Positions 7,969 through 14,894 of a stretch of DNA of 23,163 nucleotides are shown here, piece after piece (within the stretch, counting starts at the first letter, position 1; every line of letters starts with the position of its first letter). The notes below the pieces were generated by a model. It saw nothing but the letters and a program-made list of their open reading frames with translations. It did no database searches and was not told where the DNA came from. Where the stretch lies: contig CAJQOB010000057.1 of the NCBI GenBank assembly GCA_905479845.1, positions 1 to 23,163 on the forward strand, written 5' to 3'. Source of the stretch: an uncultured Flavobacteriales bacterium (GTDB lineage Bacteria > Bacteroidota > Bacteroidia > Flavobacteriales_D > Crocinitomicaceae). Made by a program: the position numbers and the translations under genes.

Positions 7969-8333
7969 AGATGATCAAATTACTGATTATTGAAGATGAG
8001 GCTTCCCTAAGAGAAACATGGAATCTCATGTTGTCGCATTATGGCTTTTTAGCTCATACGGCCGCAAACGGATCTGACGGCGTGAAAATCATTCAGGAGC
8101 ATCCGATCGAGATTATTGTTACGGATTTACAAATGCCGATAGAAGATGGTTACTTCGTTCTAGAGTACCTAAAATCAAATAATTTAAACATAAAAACCCG
8201 AGTCTGTACGGGTCATACATCCGCCGATTTACAGAAATACAATATCGACAAAATTATCTTGAAACCCTTCGATATGCTGAGCGAAGTCAAAGAAATAATC
8301 TCCATTTTCAACGAAGACGGTGCTAGTACCTAA
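7965..8333 (+). CDS. Single-domain response regulator (CheY-like receiver)
   Basis: The 122-residue protein is a receiver domain and nothing else: acidic pocket Glu10/Asp11, phosphoacceptor Asp54 in VTDLQMP, Thr82 in VCTGHT and Lys100-Pro101. There is no DNA-binding or enzyme output domain, so it must act by protein contact or as a phosphate relay or sink. It overlaps the upstream kinase gene by 4 bases and is the likely target of that kinase. A start at the second ATG (7971) is also possible and would remove the overlap. Confidence 0.92.
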   Translation: MKMIKLLIIEDEASLRETWNLMLSHYGFLAHTAANGSDGVKIIQEHPIEIIVTDLQMPIEDGYFVLEYLKSNNLNIKTRVCTGHTSADLQKYNIDKIILKPFDMLSEVKEIISIFNEDGAST

Positions 8334-8422
8334 ACTTCCCTTTAATGTAGTTCTCGGAACGGAAAGGTTTTGACTGAAGTTGAGTAGTTGAGACTCACAA
8401 CCAAAAAAGTAAGGATTGAAGA

Positions 8423-8773
8423 ATGATTGAACCTCTAGACTATTTAGAAAAAGACGAAACTACACTTGCTGATCCTGCTAAAATTCTCAATACTGTCTTA
8501 ATCTTTTTGCCTTTTCTAATTATTCTTTATACCGTTTGGAGTGTTTGGAATACCAAGGTGAATTTCACTTCACCATGGCTACCTGAGTATACCGCATACT
8601 ATATTAATGGTACACTCATCAATTTAGCCTTTATTCAAAGTGGAGGAATCATTCCGGGGCTTTTTCTGAGGGTTCGAAGTCACTACATTTTGTCCTCTGG
8701 CTGCATCATCGCATTTATACTGGTAGCCAATCTTCTTAAAAACGAAGTTCAATTCTATTCGCTATTTTTCTAG
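8423..8773 (+). CDS. Small three-helix membrane protein, unknown
   Basis: The 116-residue protein has an acidic N terminus (MIEPLDYLEKDETTLADPAK) and three predicted membrane helices (about 22-42, 60-82, 88-107). I do not recognise a family. It lies 89 bases after the receiver gene on the same strand and could be cotranscribed, but the gap leaves room for its own promoter. There is no strong start signal, although the ATG follows a purine-rich stretch (AAGGATTGAAGA). It is retained because its hydrophobic pattern is coherent and no other frame explains the region. Confidence 0.6.
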   Translation: MIEPLDYLEKDETTLADPAKILNTVLIFLPFLIILYTVWSVWNTKVNFTSPWLPEYTAYYINGTLINLAFIQSGGIIPGLFLRVRSHYILSSGCIIAFILVANLLKNEVQFYSLFF

Positions 8774-8884
8774 ACAGAGAACCTGTGACACTAAAATCAC
8801 AGAGGAAACGAAAACTGAAATTGATGAGACTTCTCAATTACCCAATTTGAATCGAGGTCGTTTGGTTTTTTACTTTATCAGAGA

Positions 8885-10117
8885 TTAAAAGTCGAAAATC
8901 AACTCGCTAAGCTTTTCTGAACCGAAATACGTTTGAGCCACTTTCTGAACATCATCTACTGAGATTTTATCCAATTCTTGATAAATTTCTTGCATTGTAT
9001 CCACCTTACCGAAAATCAATACACTTTTCCCAAGGCTAAACATTAGCTCAAGATTTGTATCCAAAGACAGGGCTAAATGGCCTTTCAACTGCTCTTTTGC
9101 TTCCGATATTTCGCTTGCGGTAAGTTGCTCATTGATTAACTTATCCAATTCGTCATGAATGAGTCTAATTGCTTTATCCAAGTACTTCTTGTCCGTTCCG
9201 AGATAGATGTTCCAATAACCTGTATCGGAATAAGGTGTATAGTTTGCTTCTACATTATAGGCATAACCGTATTTCTCGCGAATGGATAGAATTAACCGTG
9301 AATTGAGGGCTGGACCTCCTAACAAATTGGTGAGCAGAGTCATTGCTCTTCGATTATCTTCGTTGTATGACGGCGCCATTCCCCCGACCAAAGTATGAAT
9401 CTGATAATTTGCTTTTTTCTCACGAATATTGAACGGTGGAATTGAAACTAAAGGTGGTTCAATCTGAGGTTTTCCATTTCCTTCAATTGATCCAAATTCC
9501 GCTTCCAGTATTGATCTCACTTCCGATTCGGCGACATCTCCTACAAAGGAAATCACCATGTTCTTTGGAGTAAAGAGGCGATCAATGTAATTCAAGATAT
9601 CATCACGAGTGAAGCTCTTAACCGACTCTTCTGTCCCAAGAATATTATATCCAAGAGAATGTCCTTTGTACAAATGCGCTTCAAACTCATCATGAATTCG
9701 CTCGATCGGACTGTCTAAATATGACATTATTTCATCCAGAATAACGTCTTTTTCCTTCTTGAGTTCTTTCTCAGGGAAGGTCGCGTTTTGTAGGATATCA
9801 CCAATCAACTCAGCGGCAATGGAAAAATGTGCTTTTCTAAAAGATGCGTGAACAGAAATCTCTTCTTTGTTTGTGTATGCATTGAGTTCACCTCCTACCC
9901 GATCCAAATCTGAAAAGACATCAAAGGAAGTTCGCTTCCTGGTTCCTTTGAAAATGCAATGTTCGATAAAGTGAGCAAGTCCCTGTTCGTTTGGCTTTTC
10001 AAAGCGTGATCCGGCATGCACCATTACTCCCAAATGTGCAACATAAGCGTCACGTTTGAGGTAGACCACCTTCATCCCATTCGAGAGTTCAAAAATTACT
10101 GGATCGAGTTCGATCAT
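8885..10117 (-). CDS. Cytosolic M16 family zinc peptidase
   Basis: The 410-residue protein has the inverted zinc motif HFIEH (His49, Glu52, His53) and the third ligand Glu129 in KEKDVILDEI, 76 residues after His53, as in mitochondrial processing peptidase beta. The C-terminal M16 domain shows the GGPALNSRLILSIREKYGYAYNV signature for substrate and partner binding. There is no signal peptide, so it probably works in the cytosol, unlike the exported M16 pair at 14895-18494. Its length equals the one-chain bacterial form that dimerises. A -7-like TAGATTGG is visible about 25 bases upstream on the minus strand but is imperfect. It is a lone gene, tail-to-tail with the small membrane protein gene and 180 bases from pdxH. 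Its substrate is unknown. Confidence 0.93.
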   Translation of the reverse strand: MIELDPVIFELSNGMKVVYLKRDAYVAHLGVMVHAGSRFEKPNEQGLAHFIEHCIFKGTRKRTSFDVFSDLDRVGGELNAYTNKEEISVHASFRKAHFSIAAELIGDILQNATFPEKELKKEKDVILDEIMSYLDSPIERIHDEFEAHLYKGHSLGYNILGTEESVKSFTRDDILNYIDRLFTPKNMVISFVGDVAESEVRSILEAEFGSIEGNGKPQIEPPLVSIPPFNIREKKANYQIHTLVGGMAPSYNEDNRRAMTLLTNLLGGPALNSRLILSIREKYGYAYNVEANYTPYSDTGYWNIYLGTDKKYLDKAIRLIHDELDKLINEQLTASEISEAKEQLKGHLALSLDTNLELMFSLGKSVLIFGKVDTMQEIYQELDKISVDDVQKVAQTYFGSEKLSELIFDF

Positions 10118-10297
10118 TATTTACCTGTTTAATTCCTAAACCAATCTATCACGAGACCAAACCTCCTTGATAAAAGGAAATGTTCAATCTCTTATTCCTC
10201 AAATTAGCCCTGCTATTCCTGCAGGTACTCAGCCTGCACTCCCCTTTTCTCGTTGAATTTTGTCCTCTCATCGCGATTGGTTTATTAATCAAGCAGG

Positions 10298-10939
10298 CTA
10301 TGGATTCTTTCTGTACATCTTCCAACCGTCATCAATTCGATCGAAAACAATTCGTTCGTGCAAACGTGATTTCTTACCCATCCAGAATTCAAATCGCGTA
10401 GGTTGGATTTGATATCCTCCCCAGTGTTCTGGACGTGGTACTTCATTTGGAAACTTAAGCTCTAACTCTGCCACACGATCAGTTAACTCTGTCATGTTCG
10501 ACAGTTCCTCACTTTGCTGAGAAGCCCAAGCTCCAATTTTACTTCCTCGAGGACGAGAATTGAAATATGCATCACTCACCGACTTATCGGTTTTCGTACA
10601 AATCCCTTCTACCCTGATCTGACGAGAAGATTTAGGATAGAAAAACAACATTGAAACTTTTGGGTTCGCCGCTATTTCCCTTCCTTTTTGACTACTATAG
10701 TTTGTGTAAAAAATGAGTTGACCATCAAGAATCTCTTTTAAGTACAAAATTCGTGTGCTTGATTGTTGATCAGCCGAAGTTGTCCCTAAAACAAAAGCAT
10801 TCGCTTCCAATTCATCCGCATCATGCGCAATTGAAAACCATTCTTTAAAAACAACGAATGGATCTTTGTTCAAATCACCCGTAATATCGTGCTGAAATTC
10901 GTGGTGACTATCTCTATATTGATCAAGCGGATTGCTCAT
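10298..10939 (-). CDS. pdxH: Pyridoxine/pyridoxamine 5'-phosphate oxidase
   Basis: The 213-residue protein is full length for PdxH, the FMN enzyme that oxidises PNP or PMP to pyridoxal 5'-phosphate in the cytosol. Visible motifs: the FMN-binding TRILYLKEILDGQLIFYTNY stretch, SQKGREIAANP, the PLP-site SRPRGSKIGAWASQQS, and the C-terminal signature RPEHWGGYQIQPTRFEFW followed by SRLHER. It starts 14 bases after the stop of the DUF4494 gene on the same strand, so the two form an operon driven by the box at 11568-11575. Identification is very secure. Confidence 0.97.
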   Translation of the reverse strand: MSNPLDQYRDSHHEFQHDITGDLNKDPFVVFKEWFSIAHDADELEANAFVLGTTSADQQSSTRILYLKEILDGQLIFYTNYSSQKGREIAANPKVSMLFFYPKSSRQIRVEGICTKTDKSVSDAYFNSRPRGSKIGAWASQQSEELSNMTELTDRVAELELKFPNEVPRPEHWGGYQIQPTRFEFWMGKKSRLHERIVFDRIDDGWKMYRKNP

Positions 10940-10953
10940 GACTGGCTCCTTTC

Positions 10954-11547
10954 CTATTCTTCCTCAAATTCGTCAGCGATTTCGCTTTCTCCTTCTTCTT
11001 CCTCCTCATCATCAACATCAGACCCCGATGCAGAAAACACTACATTTCCTGGTTGCTCATCTGCTTCTTCCTCCTCTTGAACTTCTTCGATTGGAGTACG
11101 TGACAATTCTTTGTCAAGGTCTTCTGAGTATGGGAAGATTTCCACAATTGGAGAAACAATGATCGAAGGAATCTCGAAATCTACCATTAAGGTTGAAAGA
11201 CTTTCCTGAATACGCTCGTAGGCTTCTTTCACAGAAGCAGCAGAAACCAAGAAATTCTGATTCACTTTACGCGCCTTTTCTGTATCCGCATCCATGCTTT
11301 CGTAACGCACTTTACACTTGTACCATACATCAGCATCGTCGTATGCAAAAATATCGTGAATCTCTGTCCGAGAAATCCCCACTACATTAAATTCTCCTCG
11401 GATAATCTGTCCTAGTTCTTCGTATATACGTGCTTCAGCATCCGTGAACGTCATTGCAGCTAACAAATATGGTTCGGATACGCGCTTCAATGCTCCGTTA
11501 TCCAACTGCTTCGTATATTTCACTTTTACTGTAAACCAATTATTCAT
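10954..11547 (-). CDS. DUF4494 domain protein with acidic tail
   Basis: The 197-residue product begins MNNWFTVKVKYTKQLDNG and matches the Bacteroidota family DUF4494: VSEPYLLAAMTFTDAEARIYEEL, GEFNVVGISRTEIHDIF, DDADVWYKCKVRYESMD. After about residue 150 it becomes a low-complexity acidic tail (runs of Glu and Asp, ending EIADEFEEE), probably disordered. There is no signal peptide. The molecular function is unknown. ATG 11547 is preferred over the in-frame TTG at 11556. It is the first gene of a two-gene operon with pdxH, which hints at a link to B6 metabolism (inference). The tail length may vary between relatives. Confidence 0.9.
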   Translation of the reverse strand: MNNWFTVKVKYTKQLDNGALKRVSEPYLLAAMTFTDAEARIYEELGQIIRGEFNVVGISRTEIHDIFAYDDADVWYKCKVRYESMDADTEKARKVNQNFLVSAASVKEAYERIQESLSTLMVDFEIPSIIVSPIVEIFPYSEDLDKELSRTPIEEVQEEEEADEQPGNVVFSASGSDVDDEEEEEGESEIADEFEEE

Positions 11548-11567
11548 GTCTGTCAATTTATGTCCTA

Positions 11568-11575
11568 CAAAGATA
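11568..11575 (-). promoter_or_regulatory. -7 box of the DUF4494-pdxH operon
   Basis: TATCTTTG on the minus strand fits TAnnTTTG and is the same 8-mer as at rpmE2. It ends 20 bases before the ATG at 11547. No clear -33 TTG is present at the usual spacing. Confidence 0.5.
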
Positions 11576-11700
11576 CACAGAGATTTGATTCTGATCCTCG
11601 ATTACATGTGTGAATTCATCCAAAAAACGTGAAAGTTATTCACAATGAATTGATCTTCTTCCAAGTAGGATACACATGGGTTTATCTTCAATATTTTTTC

Positions 11701-11708
11701 TATTTTTG
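11701..11708 (+). promoter_or_regulatory. Possible -7 box abutting the FkbM gene start
   Basis: TATTTTTG fits TAnnTTTG and ends 3 bases before the ATG at 11712. The region is T-rich, so a chance match is possible, and no -33 TTG is seen. Confidence 0.3.
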
Positions 11709-11711
11709 GAT

Positions 11712-12512
11712 ATGAAGAGAACTCAGCTAAGAGATGGGACAAAAGTGTTCTGTTTGCGCGCTCCTGAAGCTAAAATGCTAGATCATCACGTAGATGGCTA
11801 CCTAAATCATGGAATTGAAATTAACGATGGAGATGTGATCTTCGACGTTGGAGCGAACATTGGCGTTTTTGGAGTTCGAGCGGTTCAAAATCATCCGAAC
11901 ACAGTTGTTTATTGCTTCGAGCCGATTCCAGATATCAATGCTGTTCTTCAAAAGAATGCGGACACATTTGATAGCGAACGACTAAAAGTAATGCCTTACG
12001 GTATCTCAGATGAAGAAATGACAGCAACGTTCTCTTATTTCCCAAATACTCCGGCGCTTTCAACAGCAAACCCTGAAGACTGGGAAAATGATCCTGATTC
12101 GTTCAAAAAAGCAGTTAAAGGAACAATGAAAAATCCACCTGACGGAATGAAATGGATGCGCATGATTCCAACTGGTTTTTCAGGATTAATCGCTAGACAC
12201 TTGGTCAAAGGAAAGAAAAGCGTCGATTGTGAATTGAAACGATTATCAACGATCATCAAACAAGAAAAAGTTGATCGAATTGACCTACTGAAAGTAGATT
12301 GCGAAGGTGCTGAACTGGGAGTAATCAAGAGCATTGATGCTGAGGATTGGCCAAAAATAAAATCCATTGTTGTAGAAGTTCACGACTCGAATGGTCGTTT
12401 GGATGCAATTAAATCTATACTTACAGAACAAGGTTTCACCTCTCTTTACGTTGAAAGAGAAGCGGGATTGGAAGACACCCAATTATTTAACCTTTTTGCA
12501 ACTCGAAAATGA
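11712..12512 (+). CDS. FkbM family SAM-dependent methyltransferase
   Basis: The 266-residue protein has the FkbM layout: an N-terminal LRDGTKVFCL strand, SAM motif I in IFDVGANIGVFG (about 43-54), the acidic ribose-binding YCFEPIP (about 67-73), and a C-terminal LLKVDCEGAELGVI block with IVVEVHD. Family members O-methylate sugars, lipids or natural products; the substrate here is unknown. An earlier in-frame ATG at 11676 would add MGLSSIFFLFLD; I prefer 11712 because that extension is encoded by T-rich sequence holding a promoter-like box, but the longer form cannot be excluded. Its stop overlaps the hydroxylase start by 4 bases (ATGA), forming the first gene of a three-gene operon with a membrane hydroxylase and a DUF2141 protein, which suggests a lipid-modifying pathway (inference). 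Confidence 0.9.
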   Translation: MKRTQLRDGTKVFCLRAPEAKMLDHHVDGYLNHGIEINDGDVIFDVGANIGVFGVRAVQNHPNTVVYCFEPIPDINAVLQKNADTFDSERLKVMPYGISDEEMTATFSYFPNTPALSTANPEDWENDPDSFKKAVKGTMKNPPDGMKWMRMIPTGFSGLIARHLVKGKKSVDCELKRLSTIIKQEKVDRIDLLKVDCEGAELGVIKSIDAEDWPKIKSIVVEVHDSNGRLDAIKSILTEQGFTSLYVEREAGLEDTQLFNLFATRK

Positions 12513-13204
12513 GCCTACAAGAAGTCATCATCATCACATTAATCATACTCTTTTCAGGGAACCTGTTTGGAGTGGTCTATTCATTGATCGTTTTGAAAAC
12601 TTCGGTCTTTGCGAAATATCGAATTCAAACCAAGCCGTACAAAAAAGGAGTTTTCATGGAACGTCTTCCTTTGTACCTTTTAAACCTTGGTCTACTAACA
12701 GTCTTCGCTGTTTTTGGTGTTTATTCTCTGTATGATTTCTTTGATACTGAATTACCTTCCATTTGGGTATTCCTGGGTCAATTGCTCTTTGTAACATTTA
12801 TTGATGATGTTTGGTTCTACTTTGCACATCGATACATGCACCAAAACAAGTATTTATTGAAGAAAGTTCACAGTATTCACCACAGAGCACACACACCATT
12901 TCCCTTGGAATATTTGTACGTTCACCCCTTCGAATGGATGCTGGGAATTATAGGGACATTTGCGGGGTATTTACTCATCCTTTTAGTAATGCCTTTAAAC
13001 ATTTATGCTTTCTGGGCATTTGCATTATTGAGAAATCTTCACGAAATTCACATACATTCTGACCTAAATTTACCGTTCTTGAAGAACGTACCATTGATTA
13101 GTCCTGTGGAAGATCATGACGTTCATCATGCGAAATTGAATGGGAACTATGCTTCGACCTTTCGAATTTGGGACAGAATCATGAACACACGCTTTAAAGA
13201 ATAA
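12509..13204 (+). CDS. Sterol desaturase/fatty acid hydroxylase family membrane protein
   Basis: The 231-residue integral membrane protein carries the di-iron histidine clusters of the fatty acid hydroxylase superfamily: HRYMH (107-111), HSIHH (121-125) and HDVHH (203-207), with additional histidines in HEIHIH (178-183). There are about four to five membrane helices (6-28, 52-75, 86-104, 145-165, 166-178). Members use O2 and a di-iron centre to hydroxylate or desaturate lipids or sterols. The substrate is unknown; in Bacteroidota, hydroxylated lipids or carotenoids are the usual candidates. It overlaps the FkbM gene by 4 bases and is followed after one base by the DUF2141 gene, so it is translationally coupled. 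Confidence 0.93.
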   Translation: MSLQEVIIITLIILFSGNLFGVVYSLIVLKTSVFAKYRIQTKPYKKGVFMERLPLYLLNLGLLTVFAVFGVYSLYDFFDTELPSIWVFLGQLLFVTFIDDVWFYFAHRYMHQNKYLLKKVHSIHHRAHTPFPLEYLYVHPFEWMLGIIGTFAGYLLILLVMPLNIYAFWAFALLRNLHEIHIHSDLNLPFLKNVPLISPVEDHDVHHAKLNGNYASTFRIWDRIMNTRFKE

Positions 13205-13205
13205 A

Positions 13206-13661
13206 ATGCCTCTGAGTAAAAGACAGATATTCATCTTTTTTGGAAAACTAATTTTGGTTTTCGGCATCTTCATCCTTCAAGGATATCGCTTGAGCGAAAC
13301 GCACACTTTAACGGTGAAAATTACACGACTTAAACACAAACGCGGGTTGGTGGAGATCGGTCTTTACGAAAAGGAGACCAACTGGCCAAAGGTCGGGAAA
13401 CAGTACAAGAAAGCGCGTGTGAAAGTTGAAGGAAACACAGCTACGTACAAATTCAAAGGCTTAAAGAATGGGGATTATGCCATTGCTACGTATCACGATG
13501 AAAATGGAGACAAGTGTTGCAACAAAAACATGTTTGGAGTCCCGACTGAAGCTTACGCCTTTTCGAAAAATGTGAGACCTTTTCTCAGTGCTCCTAAGTT
13601 CAATTCCTGCCGTTTTTGGATAACGGAAGACCGAACATTATACATCAGAATGGTGTATTAA
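13206..13661 (+). CDS. DUF2141 domain protein with N-terminal signal/anchor
   Basis: The 151-residue protein starts with a basic and hydrophobic segment (about 7-26) that acts as a signal peptide or anchor, then the DUF2141 domain: LTVKITRLKHKRGLVEIGLYE, a TYKFKGLKNGDYAIATYHDENGD core, and MFGVPTEAYAFSKN...SAPKF. The domain is a small beta-sandwich of unknown function, normally outside the cytoplasm. Three cysteines are visible (the CC in GDKCCNKN and one in NSCRFW). It starts one base after the hydroxylase stop, and its own stop shares a TTAA with the stop of the convergent gene (4-base tail overlap). Confidence 0.9.
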   Translation: MPLSKRQIFIFFGKLILVFGIFILQGYRLSETHTLTVKITRLKHKRGLVEIGLYEKETNWPKVGKQYKKARVKVEGNTATYKFKGLKNGDYAIATYHDENGDKCCNKNMFGVPTEAYAFSKNVRPFLSAPKFNSCRFWITEDRTLYIRMVY

Positions 13662-14740
13662 TTACGGTATTCTCTTCCACCGATATGAAGATTGAATGTA
13701 CTATTCATTGATTCCAATAAAACCGCATTTCCATGAATCGAATATTTCACGTTCATTAATGTTGTCAAGGTTTTCAGTTTCCCGTCAATCAACGCATCAA
13801 CCCCTCCAATGACATTCGTAAAGGCAATAACATTGTTCTTCATTTGATATCCTTTTACGATAAACTTTGCCAACTCAAACTTCTTCCCATTGGCGTATCC
13901 GTATGTGAATCCGTTCTCTGTCCAAATGACCACGTCATCTTTTACATCATAGAAATCAGCACCAAAATTGGTTAACTTCTCCGTTTCACCGTCCTTGTAT
14001 ATCATGAGATCGTTATTCACATTTTCATAAACAACGAATCCGCGACCTGTCTTGTAAGAATTCATTCTAAAGTCTTCCACATCGAAAAACTCACCATTTT
14101 CGAAAATAGCGAAGGTTCCATTTATAGGGTCATTGAAGGCAAGAATGTCTGTTCCCGCGCTATATGGATACGGATTGTGCCAAACATCTAATTCATAGGT
14201 CTGCCCATTCCAAAAGACTTTGTTAAAGTTCCCGTTATCTCGAAATGCGACAATATTTTCTCCAACAATATCAGGCATAGCAACCGTTCCTGAAGATTTA
14301 TAGAGCTCATAAACTTCACCATCGTAGTAAACATGAACCGAATTGAAACGTGTGTCATTAAAAACAACAATACTATCTCGAAGAATATATTGATCCGCAA
14401 AATATGTCAGAGTTCTCATCGCCCCTCCATCCCACAGGTTCAATGTAGGACCAATTTTCCATGTCATTAAATGATCGGAAACTTCGTAATCTACTTGTAC
14501 GTTGGAAATGTCTACAGGCTTTGTTCCATCAAAAACTCGGAGGTTCCCTCGATAGTCGATGTAAGCAACAACATCATCTCCTGTTTTAAATTCTCGAACA
14601 CGCTGAAATTCAATCTGACGGAAAAATCCATTTTGATAACTTTTGAAGAATCCGCTAAAGTCTGTAAAGGGCACAACGTTCTGAGCCGACGAACTAAAAG
14701 ACAGGATAATAATTGACAATAACGAAAGATAGTACTTCAT
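13658..14740 (-). CDS. Secreted repeat protein, probable beta-propeller
   Basis: The 360-residue protein starts with a signal peptide (MKYYLSLLSIIILSFSSSAQ, cleavage near 20). The rest is a series of about 40-45-residue units of the form DxVVAYxDxxGxLxVFxDGxxxxL (for example DDVVAYIDYRGNLRVFDGT, DILAFNDPINGTFAIFENGEF, RGFVVYENVNNDLMIYKDGE, NNVIAFTNVIGGVDALIDGK). The units look like propeller blades, about seven in number. No catalytic motif is seen and I do not know a function. It is a lone gene, divergent from the exported M16 pair and convergent with the DUF2141 gene. A TAnnTTTG box lies 4 bases before its ATG. Confidence 0.83.
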   Translation of the reverse strand: MKYYLSLLSIIILSFSSSAQNVVPFTDFSGFFKSYQNGFFRQIEFQRVREFKTGDDVVAYIDYRGNLRVFDGTKPVDISNVQVDYEVSDHLMTWKIGPTLNLWDGGAMRTLTYFADQYILRDSIVVFNDTRFNSVHVYYDGEVYELYKSSGTVAMPDIVGENIVAFRDNGNFNKVFWNGQTYELDVWHNPYPYSAGTDILAFNDPINGTFAIFENGEFFDVEDFRMNSYKTGRGFVVYENVNNDLMIYKDGETEKLTNFGADFYDVKDDVVIWTENGFTYGYANGKKFELAKFIVKGYQMKNNVIAFTNVIGGVDALIDGKLKTLTTLMNVKYSIHGNAVLLESMNSTFNLHIGGREYRN

Positions 14741-14744
14741 AAAT

Positions 14745-14752
14745 CAAATTTA
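14745..14752 (-). promoter_or_regulatory. -7 box abutting the propeller gene start
   Basis: TAAATTTG on the minus strand fits TAnnTTTG and ends 4 bases before the ATG at 14740. A possible -33 TTG lies 25 bases upstream (14780-14778), which is longer than usual. Confidence 0.35.
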
Positions 14753-14863
14753 AACAAAATTCACGCCAGAGTACTGACAACGTAAGGCTCAATTTGATAT
14801 TGCCGTTTATCCAAATAAAAATCCAATTGTACCAAGAGGAATTCAACTTATAACAATTCTCCT

Positions 14864-14871
14864 TAAATTGC
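14864..14871 (+). promoter_or_regulatory. Weak -7-like box before the M16 pair
   Basis: TAAATTGC is one step away from TAnnTTTG. It ends 23 bases before the ATG at 14895 and contains an in-frame TTG at 14868. No -33 element is visible, so support is limited. Confidence 0.25.
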
Positions 14872-14894
14872 GGCTGATCAATAATTCTAGAATA

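Noticed and set aside
8783..8802. CTGTGA/TCACAG hairpin as a terminator after the small membrane gene
   Set aside because: The stem is only six pairs and no T run follows on either strand.
10180..10401. Plus-strand 73-codon frame over the pdxH 3' end
   Set aside because: It overlaps the C-terminal signature of pdxH on the opposite strand and has low-complexity leucine/phenylalanine content without family resemblance.
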